44,052 bases of DNA from Phoronis australis (taxonomy: Eukaryota > Phoronida > Phoronidae), in assembly GCA_002633005.1 (NCBI GenBank), contig NMRA01000761.1:22913-66964 (forward strand). Direction: 5' to 3'. Shown here one piece after another: positions 11,373-22,284 of this stretch (positions are counted from its first letter, which is position 1; every line of letters begins with the position of its first letter). A program made the position numbers and the translations under genes. The notes under the pieces are model-generated. The model saw nothing but the letters and a program-made list of their open reading frames with translations, was not told the origin of the DNA and searched no databases.

Positions 11373-14300
11373 CTGTGAAAGCAATTAACAGCAACAGATT
11401 CAATAACAGTACATGTAACGCTGGTAGAGTTTTGCAAAAAGTTCTGCAAGGACTGTAAAGTTTATTTAATAAATTACCACCGACTGTGTACCGTTTGGTG
11501 AATTAAGCTAATCACAAAATAAGACTTTATATTGAACGTTTCACCTTTACACAAACGTCAACACAAAAATACAACTTTAAGTAAAAATTTGGAAGGGAAA
11601 ACATTCCATGCAAAAAAAATGTTCAGATTCGTCCTGGAAAACAGAAATGTTAAGCCATCAATCCTGGACAAGTCGAATGGAAAGACCCCACCCAACATGT
11701 GATCAGCGACAATAAACACTACTAACAAAAAGTTTTCAGACAAAATGATCCAGAATTCTTCTTCATGACGACAGGGCAAATTCATTGTACTTGAGTAGAC
11801 TTCTCCCATGACCGAGAATGAAGGAAAATGAGCAGGACAGCTAGTAAGGGGGCAAAGTCATTATACAATAAAATAAATTACAATTTTGTACCCCAGATGA
11901 TTACTACTAGTCATTTTTGACGTTAACAGAATTAGCCGTCATGAGTGGAATGCATTTTGGTGAATTACTTTTGTCTTGTACTGTATGGTGCCATGAGAAT
12001 AAAAACAATGTTTGTTAAGCAAATGCATATCAAGGGTTTAATCGCCGAGGCATAAAAGCACTCACTTGTCAAATTCAGTGTAAAGTTGGTGCCAGTCCAC
12101 ATCACATTCGGCGTCTACGTCCATTTCGTAGAGACTGAAACAGCACTTTTGGTTGAGTCGTCGTAACTTGCAAAAAACAGGTCAGTTAAAGCCGTTGTCA
12201 ACCTGCCTTCCGTCAAAAAGTATCTTCAGATTTTGACTGTTTGCCGTGGAAAAATTGGTCCCAACTTGTTTTGTTTCCAGATTAGATTTGTTTTCTGGAC
12301 TTGGAGAGAACTGACCATTTATTACTGATCAAGACCAGCTCAACACGTCGGCTTGTCGTGCCTGTCATTTTATGCAATGAGCCAGGTGGTCTAAAGCACT
12401 AACAGTCTGTTCCTAGCAGAAACCACTGTCAGAGTTAGAAACAATAAAACCAGTTATATTGTCACCTAAACCAAATGTTTGCTTTATGGAACCTGGGCCA
12501 TTAAAAGTCGCTGTGGTAACTGCATGTTTTTGGATTTTTTGAGTGAAATTCACACATAAAAATGTACTGAGAGGCACTGTTAAAGTGTTCGAGAAACATA
12601 GCAATTAAGTATATGATAGCAAAATGACAATGGTTTTTTAAAGCAACACAGCCTTGTTCTCCAGAGAAAGTAAGTCATTTTCTCATTGCTTTACTAATAA
12701 ATCTGCTACAAATTAAACAGTTTGCTCAAATGTTAAACAGAAAAATGCAGAAGCCTACGTTTCACCACTAGGAAGAAGGAGCTATACCTTGCATAAGTGC
12801 ATTTTAAACTGGACATTTTTATGTGTCTTTTTCCATTTTAAAATTCATATTTCAAAGTTAAGGATTGAATTGCCTATGCATCAACAACAACCGTTTTGTA
12901 ATGGATGAGTCACGCTTCCACCGCCTGCTACTTTTCAAATTTTGCAGCTTTTTTTATTCATAAGTGTTCAGGCACATACACCTATTTCGTGAATTTGCCA
13001 CAGCTTCGCTGACAGACGTATGGGGATAGCAAAGAATTTGAAATTCCATTTACCGTGTGATAAGCTTGATTTTGTCTTCATTAGTCCAAGAAGACGGACG
13101 CATCTTGTGTGACGCTAAGAAGCACAGAACATTCAGCCTACAACAGGAAGTATAAATATCACAGCAACTTTCCATATAGTATAGACATGACAAAATACCC
13201 CTTACCACTAGATGGCAATGGGATAGTTGGTGGACGGAAATGTGACAAAATGCTTCTCACTACTAGATGGCGATAGTTGGTGGATGGCATCCTACATTCC
13301 TTTATGGATTTGATGTGAGAAATAACTTCCCGGTATGTATAAATTCTTTGCAATCATGATGCTGTCAAATTGACACTGGGGACATCCGAAAAAAAATGTT
13401 CGACGTCTTAAATGAAAAAACTGTGATTCGTCGTAACAAGTGAAAGACACCTCTGTGCTCTCACAACACCCAAGTGACGTAATAGAATGTTGCCTACAGA
13501 TTGGGGGTAACTCAAACTTAGTGTATATCAACCCGGACACTGTCCACAAGACTGTTCACACTAAAACGCAAGTTATTCTTCACAGATATGAAAATCAAAA
13601 ATGCAAAATTTGGAAATGCTACTACTATTACTAAACTAAGTGTTGACAGTCATGTGCAAGCTCAACTTGCAGTCATAGGCCAATAAATATGGAAAGGGCC
13701 GCACATCATGGTTCCCATTCACGTTTTCATTTTTGAAAAGTTTTCACCATATGGCATTTGTTTCCCACAAGTTATTTGAACACAGACAATAAAATAGAAT
13801 GAAAAATATATAAAAATTTTGTCAATGGCTGCTGCGAAAAATACAAAAACGTGAACTCAGTGGGGGTTACTTATCAATCGATATTTTCAACAAGTTTTAG
13901 CCACATTTTTAAGTTTTCCCATTTTCCACGATGTGCATGTACCTACAAGAACGTGGACCACCACCTCTGTATATTCTTAATGTACGCCATCTGCAAAGTT
14001 GTGTGTTTAAAAATGTCATTACCAGCTAGCGACACCTGCTGGATCAACACATTAAACTAACAACACGTACCTTTGATTGCAAAAACCAAAAATAAAAGAT
14101 CAGAGTTACGAATCTCTTGTTTAGGATGACCTCGTATGCGTGGAAAGCAATTTTTTTTTAAGTTTCCAGGTTTTCTGAGATTTCCTTGAATATCAGGAGC
14201 CATTAACTGTGAATGCATGATGGTCTTCAAATGCCAATATTTGAGCCTAGTCATTTTTGAGGCACTTCACCAACCACATGCAGTGACACAATACTAAGTC

Positions 14301-17300
14301 TTGCTTCATTAAAAATTTTGGCTGCAATGTGTAAACATTAACAGAAGGAAGTCCATTTCACAACATGAATGACTTTCAAATATTTCATGTACTTTGAACT
14401 TTCAAATTAAAACGCCAAATCGCCGGTAGGTCCATCTTTGCAGCAACCAGTCCCAGAAAAGGGAGCAACTCACCACTCGGTCCTACACTGGGTGGCGTTG
14501 CGTGTGGGGATACTCTCGGCGATCTTCTCGTAAGGAAGCCCGTAGAACATCTCCTCCAGGTCCGTAGTGTTGAGCTCCTTTTGAACAGCCTGCAGCAACT
14601 GTTGTTGTTCTTGAGTTGTCCAACGTCCCGTAACTTCAAGAAAAAAGTTGTGTAGATAGTAAATAGAGGGTAGGGCTTAGACTGACCAATGACAAAAAAG
14701 ACGAAAATTTTCCAAGTGATGTATTGTTCCCCAAATAGACATGTGTGACTGAAGTATGTTTTGTGTTGTAAAGTGAAATAAATGCTTTAGCATGGATAAA
14801 GTAAAAAACTGGACATCAAATAAGAGGAAATCAAAACCAAGAGGAAAATTCCAAGCCTTGAGAGAGGCACACGCAGCGTTGCCTAAAACTGACTTTCAGC
14901 CGACTTACCCATGACTTCAAATTAGAAAAAAACTGTGTTTAAATCTGCCTTGCGGCTGAACTAAAATTGACAACACTCACAAAAAGCTAGCGCCATCTGA
15001 AGTTTGTAGCATGCAGCTTTCCGTGCTGCCATGGTGCACCAGGTTGAACTACTATACAGAATGACCAAGTTTATTTAATGAAGGTCCATTTCATGTTTCT
15101 CAGGCTGAAAATATTCCTGGCTGTTACTTTTGTTTTTCATCAGTAATTCACCCTCCGTACACATCGAGTGTCTGTTGTCTACCATTAGACCGACAGCAAA
15201 ATTCACTGCTTAGCCTCACCCACACAGTCAATGTAAGCCTTGGAACAAACCTGTAGATGCACAGCTTTGGATCAATCAGGCTAAAAAGTGAACAAGATAA
15301 AAACTGACACGAAATGAGTGTCATTAAAAACTCCACTAAGGTTGTGTAGGTTCATATTGACAAGTGAGTACATTTAGTCAAATATCTCCAAAACTATAGA
15401 TTATAATGCAGTAAGAGTATTCTGAAAGTAGAAATCCTGTAAAATTTGACTTGTGACTTGTTACCAATGTGACATTAATTGTATCACATCAGAGGCAGAT
15501 CTACAGGGGGTTCAGGGGGTTCAAACTCCTCCCTCAAGACAGGCTCAAAAATAAATATTGAAAACAAATTCGCCAGAAAAATGAAATTCGCTACTAAGAA
15601 CCACAAAAAATCTTACACGGGGGAGGAGTGAAACCCTCTCCCGACCTTCCGTCCCTTCGGCGCTACGCGCCTCGGATTCGCTCGAATCCTGAACCCCCCT
15701 TACTGAAAAGGTAGATCTGCCACTGCACGTGATCATGTCTTTTTCACAAAATTCAGCAAAACAGGAAGGGCCATGCACAGTAAAATAACAGTATCAATAA
15801 CATTGACCAAATTTTGTTTGCTATAGGTGCTCAAGATCTCAAAAATGTTAATACCATTTCGTTTCTAAGCTATACAACTTTTGAGGGTTTCAAAAAGTCA
15901 TAGAAGTCCTATATTTCATAGCCTCTCATGCAAAATACAAATTTTTAAAACAATTCCCGACAGCGTTTTAAAGAATGGAGCATAAATGCACGGTGTCTGA
16001 AAGTTTGATAAGAATCCAGTCGGCCATTTCTGCGGTGTGATGTTCCGAAGATTGACAAATTTGGAATTTTTCTATTGTCCTACGTGACCTTGACGGTCTA
16101 ACCGATGTTCAAAAAAATACCATTTTGCTCACCATTGCCCTTCCTTGTCAAGTAGTATTTGTAGAAGTCATTCACAGACTGGCCATATCTGCCCAGAGCT
16201 TCTCCTATCTTGGCCCACTTGTTTCCATGAATATCACGTAACTCCTGAACTCGCTTCATCTCGTCAGCGTCCAGCTTGCTACAGTTGTTTGAGTGGAATA
16301 CAGCGCGAGCACGCTTGTAACAACTGTACGTGGAACGGAGAATACCTCGCGCTGTAAAACAATCTGATATACTTAAATGGATTAAACCTTAAGAGGATGT
16401 TAAACCCTGTGATCTGAATCAATCATTGACCAGTGACCTGATAATAAGTACCAATGACAATGCTAAAAATAGGACTCGGCTAAACGCCCAGAGTCACAAC
16501 ACAGATATTTTGACTTTTGTTGAGTGGCTATTTCCCACAGTGTAACAAACAAGAGCAACGTCAAGCATTGAAATGCGTCCATGAATGCACTGAAAACGGT
16601 GTGCTTCTAGGGGTGTTTAATTGTGTCATAAAAATGGCCACTAGATGGTGCAAAATACATGCAATCCATCAAAAAATAGGAAAATGTCACCGTTTTTTAA
16701 CAGAAAGCTATTTACCACATTTTATGGAAATCCGTCAAGGAATTTTAGAGAAACAGAAGAAATCGGAAAAATGAAATTGCCACTAGGGGGCAGAGCATTC
16801 GTCAGATCTGTCTGAAAGTTGTCGTCTTCTATTGTCAACTTCATATAAATACACTTGCTAAATTTAATAATGGTCTTGCAGAGGGCTTAGGAGATACAGA
16901 TAAGGGCGCAAAAAATAACAAAACTGCCACAAGGATGCGCCACAGTAATTGAAGTCGGAAAATCATCGTCAGCAGTCCTCTTCACACAAAGAATAGATAA
17001 GCCAATTTTCACAATCACCCTAAGAGTCGTTTGGTTGACAGAGCGCGGATGTCAAAACAAACTAGAAAACAGTAAAATGACCACTAGATGGCGCAAAATA
17101 CATCGAATCCATCTGAAAACTGGAAAATGTCATTGCTTCTTTAAAAGAAAGCTATATGCTAAACTTCATGGAAATACGTCGAAGATTTCTAGAGAAACAT
17201 AGGAAAACAGAAAGAAATGAAATTGCCACTAGGGGGCACAGTATTCATCGGATCTGTCTGAAAGTCGTCGTCTTCCGTTAACTTCATATAAATGCACGAG

Positions 17301-20300
17301 CTAAATTTAATAAAGATCCTGCAGGCGGCTTAGGAGATACAGGTATGGGCGCAAAAAAATTGCCACTAGGAGGCACCACAATAGTCAAAGTCGTCAGATA
17401 ATCATCGTCAACTGTCTTTTTTATAGTAGGAACAAAATGCCAATTTTCACAATCATCCTTAGAGTGGTTTGGTTGACAGAGGGACAGACGCCAAAAAATA
17501 GACTCGAAACCAACAAAATGGTCACTAGCTGGAGCAAAATACCTTGAATCATTCCGAAAATGAATGGCTAGCATCATCTCAATAATAGATGCCTATCTGC
17601 CAAATTTTATGGAAATTCATAGACGACTTTTGAAAATACAGCAGTAAATGTAAAAAACTAAAATTGCCACTAGGGGACATACTGGTAGTCCGATCTGTCC
17701 GAAATTCTTCGTTAGCCGTAGTCAACTCCATTTAAAACATTGGCTAAATTTAATAAATATCCTGTAGAGTGTTTAGGAGAAACATCCATGGGTGCAAAAA
17801 CAAACAAAACTGGCACTAGGAGGCACCACAGTAGTCGAAGTTGTCAGAAAATCATTGTCAACCGTCTTCTTCATACTTAGGGCTGTTCCAGCAAAATCTG
17901 TGTGGGAGGGGGGGAAGGCAACTGAAATAAAAACTTATGGGTGGTTGCGTTTGATTTAAATTCAAAATGACTGGTGGTCGTACTTCAAAAAAATAAAAAT
18001 TTACAGGTCATTGTTGTTTCATTGGGCCATAAATGTTTGATGGTGGGTAATTTTAGTAAATTTTATAAACAATCCGCACAGAATCAAAAACTGAAACAAA
18101 AATGCAACTTGCAAAAAGCTCCGACTTTTTCACTCCCTCTGATCTCATCCGCATGCCCATTTAACCACAGGTGCTCGAATTTCTCGATGGCTAATAACCA
18201 TATATAAGAAACATGTTTTCTTAGTAATGAATGACGTTAGTGGAGATGGTGGTGGGTGCGAAAAAAGGTGCCTTCCCCCCTCCCATACAGATTTTACTGG
18301 AACAGCCCTTAGTAAGAAGTTCAACATACATGCTAATTTTCATAATCATTCTTAGAGTGGTTTGGTTGATAGAGGAGCGGATGCCAAAAAACAGACTCAA
18401 AAATAGTAAAACTGGCCCCTAGATGGCGCAAAATGCCTGAAATCCACCCGAAAACAAGAAGATAGCATCAGCTCATTAATAGATACCTATGAGCCAAATT
18501 TCATGAAAATCTGTAGAGGACCTTCGAAGATACAGAGGAAAACGTAAAAAACTAAAATTGCCACTAGGGGACAAAGCAGTATTCAGGTCGGTCAGAAACT
18601 CGTCGCCCTCTGTCGTCAAACCCACGGGAACACACCTGCCAAATTTCAATAAGAACCTGGAAGGGGTTTAGGAGATACAGCCGCGGATGCCGGACGCCCA
18701 GACAGAGATGACGGCATTATGCACCCACATATAATCTGTGGGCGCATAGAAAATATACAATACAAGCTAAATATAATCGGACTAAATGACCCGGAATTCC
18801 CCGCCGTAACGGCTCGACGGTAGGCGACTTCATAGTCAGAGTAGTCTTCCCTCATGACCGAGAATTATGGGAAATTAACATGAAAGTCATTAAGGTAGCA
18901 ATACAATTAACTTTTTACCCATAGTAGTAATTATAACATAAGGATTTGATGTAAACAGAATTAGCTATCATGACAGGGAAACTGCATCATATCTAACTTT
19001 ACTTTTGTACTTGAAGGAAATACCTAAACGTTGATAAAACCGATTTCTTCTGAGGAACTTCAGGAGTTCAGTTCTGTTTGTGAATAGGTTAGACGATAAC
19101 AAAGACTCGGGCTCCTTAATGTCATAGTCTTCAACAAACTTCTTGAAGTTGTACCGAAGTCTCTCGTTTTCTTCATAACTCCATGCCCCTGTTTTGAACT
19201 TGATCCCTGTAACGAATTGACAGCAGTCACGGAGCATTGTAAGTACCACAGGGTAAATACACACATTGCATAGAAACAGGTGCATTATATATAATGTAAG
19301 TCCCACGGAACATTTTTGGAAACTTGTGGTACAGAATGCTCGCTGGATTTTTTTGGCTTCTAAGTCTTTAGACCAATTTTTCGTAGCAGTCCAAATGAAG
19401 TTGGTGGTTCCTGTTGGAAAATACATTGCTGCAAACCTAACTTAGTATAAGATTCAATACCTTGTGATTTTGAGTGGATTTATGCTTATTATGTAATTAT
19501 CACAATGGACAGAACGATTTGATTGCAAAAATAACGATTTAGTGACTTGTCGTTCATGAAGAAAACGGCCATTCTCTTGCATCTGTAGTGATAGAAAGCC
19601 ATGACATCTGAATTGAAGAAATCCTAGATTGACAAAAAATTTCATTTTACAAACGGCACTAAATCTTTACCTTTAACCTGTTATGTGACAGAAATAATAC
19701 AAGATTACTCATATATTTATCACAAAATTATGATCTGTAACCATCCATTGACAGCTACCAAAGTTAGTTATAGTAGCAAACACAAAATCTACAGTAATTT
19801 TCCACTTATTTCGCACACTCCCCTCAATTCACACACTCAAAATTATTTGGAAAAATATTATTTTGTCCCTCACTCACTTCCTTGAGTAAGCGTTTTAGCC
19901 AAGTAATGCTGTGCAATAGAGCAATCGTTGAACAGCAGGTGTCGCTACCAGCTTTGCACGGAATCTCCATAACAAGGTTTGACATAGTTCTAAAGCCTCA
20001 CCGAGTTGAAGTAGCTCCTCCTTAAGTTCAGCATTTGCTTGTATTCCAGTAGCCACAGTGTCTGGATGAATAAGGGGCTCTATGTCTTCAATGTCAGACT
20101 TTTCAAAGTTGAAACGGCCTGGAAATGAACAGTGTCCATCACTAACTATAAAAGTGCTACCAAAGAGACCTGATAATCTTTATCCATTATACAACAGAGG
20201 CTGATTGTATGAAGCAGTGCCAGTAGGGACTCAACTATGTACACTACATTTTCAGTGCATTTAGAGACGTTGTTTTCTCACTGATGATGTATCTCTATTA

Positions 20301-22284
20301 TGAGCAAATTTTTTATAACATTCTCTAATGTCTAAAACCTGAGCACTTCTTTCAATGAAGATGAATAGGGACTGAGCCATTAACTAAGGGGCTTCGCTTG
20401 AAAAGGGTCAATTTACTTTCAATATTAAGAATTCAAAATGCAGCAAGCAGCCGGTATGAATTAAAGCTAAAACTTGACTTGACTAGTAATGAAGACAAAA
20501 TAGGAATACAAAGGGCAATCAGTATTTGCACAATGTTTTGGGAACAAAGTTGAGTTTCTACTGAGACTTTCTCAAGCAATTGGCCACAGGGGTCCTGGAG
20601 ATGCACCCCTTCATACCTCGGACATTGGTGTATATTTGTGATTGGAACACTGACAATGCTATGCATAAAACCATCATGAATCATTATAGTTTTTAAGGTA
20701 CTATAAACCTGGTGGATATAACATGAACTTTTTTATTTGTGGGGTGATAATCCCGTTTTAATTTTATAAACCTGGTGCCATAGAAACAAACTTTTGATTA
20801 AACCCACTTACCGTTATATAATTGGTTTCAACTCATTCTTTAAATTGCCATTTCACAGAAGGTATAAATTCTGTGAATTGTAAATTTCATGTGGAGCAAA
20901 ATTTGTGATCAAACTCAAGGGAAAATCTTAAATAAACCATAGAAAAAGGACAATGCTGTTATTTTAGTAAATTTCTAAAATCTTTCAACAATTTTTGTTT
21001 ACCGGGCAAATTTTCGTTTCCTTCCACACTTGCTTGCACAGCATGTTTCCTCTTCTTAACACCAGGTACAACTGACCCATCGTTTACGCCAACATTTTCT
21101 AGCGATTCCTGATGATCAGTCTCACGAGAACTCGCAGCTTTGCTTCTAACACATCCACCACTATGAGACATTCTACTTTCTCCCAGTTTCCTCCTCTTTG
21201 ACACATTCTTTCTAGGTTTCCTGGAGTTATCAGACATATCTCCAACACTATCATTGTTAGTCATAAGATTCCCATCACCAAATCCATTACCGTTCAATAG
21301 ACTCTCTTTATTTTGGAAATCTTTCTTCTTTCCTGTCGTTACGTCCAAGTCAGACTTAGCGCCTGCCTCTTCAGTTCCATAAGCCACTGAACGAGAACCT
21401 TTTCCCAAAGAGAAGCTATTAACCACCAAATCGTTTTCATTCCTATTTCTCTTCTTCTTTTTCTTCTTATTTTTCGTCATAATACCCATTGCTTCTTCAC
21501 CATCTGCTGAATGTGAATTTCCAGCATCAACATCAGTTGTGTCTTCTTTTGATTGTTCATCTTTTCCTCCAACACCAGAAAGCTCTTTTTCCAACTTTTT
21601 CTTTTTCTTCTTTGGTCTCATTACTTCCTCACCACCAGGTGAGTGTAAACGTGTTCTTCCCACGTCCGCTGAGTCATCAGGAGACTGACCATGACCATTT
21701 ACTTCACAACGCAAATGTTGCTCGCTCCGCTTTCTTTTCTTCTTCTTCTTATTCTTCTTCATCATTTCTACACCATCCACTGAATGTGAATTCTTATTAT
21801 CGTAGTCAGTTGGGTCAACAGTTGAATAACTACGATCCTTTTCACTCTCAACATGAAACCCTTTCTTCCGTGCTTTCTTTTTCTTCAAAACATTCTCACC
21901 ATCCATTGCTTGAAAACTTATACTACCATCTTCTGTGGAACCAGCATTTGAATATTCATCACCTTCCTTCCCATTGACAGAAAGTTCTTTTTTCCATTTT
22001 CTCAACTTTATCCTTTTCCTTTCTCCTTTATTAGATGAGCCACTTACAGCACAAGTATTAGATGAGCCACTTACAGCACAAGTCTCAAAGCCACCCTCAG
22101 TCGAGGGATGTTCTTTGTCGTTTACACCAATATGTCCACGTTTTTCTTTTTTGTGTTTCCTGGGTGCAGATTGTCCCAGTTCCTCTTGTCCAGTATAAAG
22201 AATTTGCGCTTTTCTTTTGGATTTCTTAGAAACAGTAGGATTACTATGACCACTGTCTGTATCTTCTTCCACACTTTGCCCCAT
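11213..22284 (-). CDS. TTF1: Transcription termination factor 1 (TTF1)-like gene, eight identified coding exons
   Basis: Joined coding exons on the minus strand are 22284-21003, 20118-20002, 19206-19024, 16351-16133, 14633-14474, 13137-13054, 12134-12066 and 11372-11290. Every junction has GT-AG borders and compatible phase, giving 732 residues plus one base. Residues 1-427 are lysine-rich and low-complexity; residues about 467-732 match the order and spacing of the vertebrate TTF1 C-terminal region (SANT-like segment, Myb repeat, second Myb-like repeat, C-terminal helical segment). In vertebrates TTF1 binds Sal-box terminators downstream of and upstream of rRNA genes, stops RNA polymerase I and organises rDNA chromatin in the nucleolus. 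The 3' end is uncertain: reading through the 11289 donor gives 25 more residues and a stop at 11213, with AATAAA on the minus strand at 11056-11051; otherwise another exon is missing. Human TTF1 is about 905 residues, so this protein is somewhat shorter. Identity rests on remembered family sequence, not a search. Confidence 0.85.
12066..12134 (-). CDS. TTF1: TTF1-like coding exon 7
   Basis: This 69-bp exon has the acceptor GTGCTGTTTCAG and a donor GTGAGT at 12065. It joins exon 6 to give ITRLYEMDVDAECDVDWHQL, matching the vertebrate L-Y-E-(I/L)-N-V-x-D-x-x-E-I-D-W block. An upstream alternative acceptor (TTTGCAAG) would insert about ten residues and break the match, so the proximal acceptor is chosen. 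Confidence 0.85.
13054..13137 (-). CDS. TTF1: TTF1-like coding exon 6: third helix region
   Basis: This 84-bp exon has the acceptor CTGTTGTAG and a donor GTAAAT at 13053. It completes the Trp codon from exon 5 and encodes LNVLCFLASHKMRPSSW and TNEDKIKLITR, residues about 654-681. The final Arg is completed by exon 7. It aligns with the vertebrate segment leading to L-I-E-R-L-Y-E. The exon is too short to be obvious alone; the exact phase fit at both ends supports it. Confidence 0.82.
13200..13290. repeat. Short tandem duplication with CTCF-like cores
   Basis: Two copies about 55 bp apart share GACAAAAT, then CTAGATGGC and ATAGTTGGTGGA. The first contains CCACTAGATGGCA (13205-13217), the second CTACTAGATGGCG. 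It lies in intron 5 close to coding exon 6. Confidence 0.7.
14474..14633 (-). CDS. TTF1: TTF1-like coding exon 5: second Myb-like repeat
   Basis: This 160-bp exon has the acceptor TTTTCTTGAAG and a donor GTGAGT at 14473. It encodes GRWTTQEQQQLLQAVQKEL and later IPTRNATQCRTEW, covering residues about 601-653. In vertebrate TTF1 the corresponding stretch begins G-x-W-(T/S)-x-x-E and ends T-R-N-W-M-Q-C-K-S-K-W; the Trp, T-R-N, Q-C and final Trp are all kept. The last codon is split (TG|G) and is completed by the next exon. Confidence 0.88.
14690..14880. repeat. Interspersed repeat, copy 2, in TTF1-like intron 4
   Basis: It is homologous to 5577-5850 but lacks the expanded 18-bp array. It lies just upstream (in gene orientation) of coding exon 5. 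Confidence 0.6.
15490..15725. mobile_element. hAT-like MITE, about 236 bp
   Basis: The left end is CAGAGGCAGATCTACAGGGG and the right end, reverse-complemented, CAGTGGCAGATCTACC. Both ends are followed by a GGGGGTTC block. CAGTGGC-type ends are typical of hAT MITEs. A clean 8-bp target duplication is not visible. It lies in TTF1-like intron 4. Confidence 0.65.
16133..16351 (-). CDS. TTF1: TTF1-like coding exon 4: Myb repeat with DNA-recognition helix
   Basis: This 219-bp exon has the acceptor GTTTTACAG and a donor GTGAGC at 16132. It starts by completing A-R-G-I-L-R, matching the R-G-I-A-R stretch of TTF1, and encodes residues about 528-600. The Myb repeat includes DADEMKRVQELRDIHGNKW followed by AKIGEALGRYGQSV, with the classic W-x-x-I-G-x-x-L-G-R spacing of a recognition helix. 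This is the best conserved part of the gene and the strongest evidence for its family. Confidence 0.9.
17880..18308. mobile_element. PIF/Harbinger-like MITE, 429 bp
   Basis: The left end reads GGGCTGTTCCAGCAAAATCT and the right end, reverse-complemented, GGGCTGTTCCAGTAAAATCT; the inverted similarity continues through a G-rich stretch for about 40 bp. A TTA target duplication flanks it (17877-17879 and 18309-18311). Three-base TWA duplications and GG-starting termini are typical of PIF/Harbinger elements. The surrounding repeat units give an empty-site comparison: removal restores continuity with the homologous stretches near 17000 and 17430. There is no transposase inside. Confidence 0.85.
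18715..18750. repeat. Hairpin at the end of the intronic repeat
   Basis: TATGCACCCACA and TGTGGGCGCATA form an inverted pair around a short TATAATC loop. It lies at the end of the last unit of the 16.6-18.8 kb array and may mark the element terminus. Confidence 0.55.
19024..19206 (-). CDS. TTF1: TTF1-like coding exon 3: first SANT/Myb-like segment
   Basis: This 183-bp exon has the acceptor TTCGTTACAG and a donor GTATTT at 19023. It encodes residues about 467-527, including GIKFKTGAWSYEENERLRYN and a later RNRFYQRL. This corresponds to the vertebrate TTF1 segment that begins I-K-F-G-K-F-S-x-x-E-N and ends near the R-G-I motif completed in the next exon. The Trp of GAWS is the first conserved Myb-type aromatic. 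A longer open frame continues on both sides of the exon but runs into intron sequence. Confidence 0.85.
20002..20118 (-). CDS. TTF1: TTF1-like coding exon 2: linker before the first SANT-like segment
   Basis: This 117-bp exon has an acceptor TTTCCAG just above 20118 and a donor GTGAGG at 20001. It reads in phase from exon 1 and encodes an acidic, helical-looking stretch (RFNFEKSDIEDIEPLIH, then NAELKEELLQLG) covering residues about 428-466. In vertebrate TTF1 a Leu/Glu-rich helix occupies the equivalent place before the DNA-binding region. The phase fit on both sides is the main support. Confidence 0.82.
21003..22284 (-). CDS. TTF1: TTF1-like coding exon 1: lysine-rich N-terminal half with repeated modules
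   Basis: The ATG at 22284 lies in an excellent Kozak context (ACCACCATGG) and starts MGQSVEEDTDSGHSN. The exon encodes 427 residues and ends CCC-G at a GTAAAC donor (21002). It is dominated by Lys runs, Ser, Asp and Glu, with no predicted fold or membrane segment. Four related modules at about residues 114-141, 157-186, 203-234 and 246-281 each run from an acidic or Ser/Asp stretch through a D/G-G-x-E core to a block of six or more basic residues. A 27-bp DNA tandem repeat (22031-22084) duplicates the nine residues TCAVSGSSN. Further basic clusters (KKSKRK, RKHKKEKR) could serve as nuclear or nucleolar targeting signals. The reading frame stays open past the donor to a stop at 20959, but the phase-matched junction to the 20118 exon gives the better protein. 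Confidence 0.85.

Larger units (their letters stand above)
16600..18760. repeat. Imperfect tandem array of a roughly 440-bp repeat with CTCF-like cores
   Basis: The unit recurs about five times if the MITE insertion is removed. Landmarks in each unit are a CCACTAGATGGCGCAAAATA-like block, a Met-free A-rich stretch with GAAATTCAT-like sequence, ATTGCCACTAGGGGGCA, CTAAATTTAATAA, GGCTTAGGAGATACAG, GGCGCAAAAA and CCAATTTTCACAATCA. Examples of the first block start at 16638, 17081, 17521 and 18414; examples of the second at 16779, 17225, 17666 and 18560. The array ends near a hairpin (CCCACA/TGTGGG, about 18723-18745). It has no coding potential. The unit may be an interspersed element that amplified in place. 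Confidence 0.8.
16352..19023. other. Intron 3 of the TTF1-like gene, filled by a repeat array
   Basis: This 2.7-kb intron consists largely of imperfect tandem copies of a repeat rich in CTCF-like motifs, interrupted by a MITE at 17880-18308. No coding exon with matching phase was seen inside it. Confidence 0.7.

Noticed and set aside
11086-11403. 105-codon minus-strand open frame overlapping exon 8
   Set aside because: It is in a different frame from the TTF1-matching exon.
12135-12165. Alternative upstream acceptor for exon 7
   Set aside because: It would insert about ten residues into the conserved L-Y-E block; the nearer acceptor gives exact agreement with the family.
18968-19426. 152-codon continuous minus-strand open frame as a single-exon gene
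   Set aside because: Only 19024-19206 matches TTF1 and has splice borders; the flanks read as intron.
21489-21977. 162-codon plus-strand open frame rich in His, Leu and Ser
   Set aside because: It is the antisense shadow of the Lys/Ser-rich TTF1-like exon 1.
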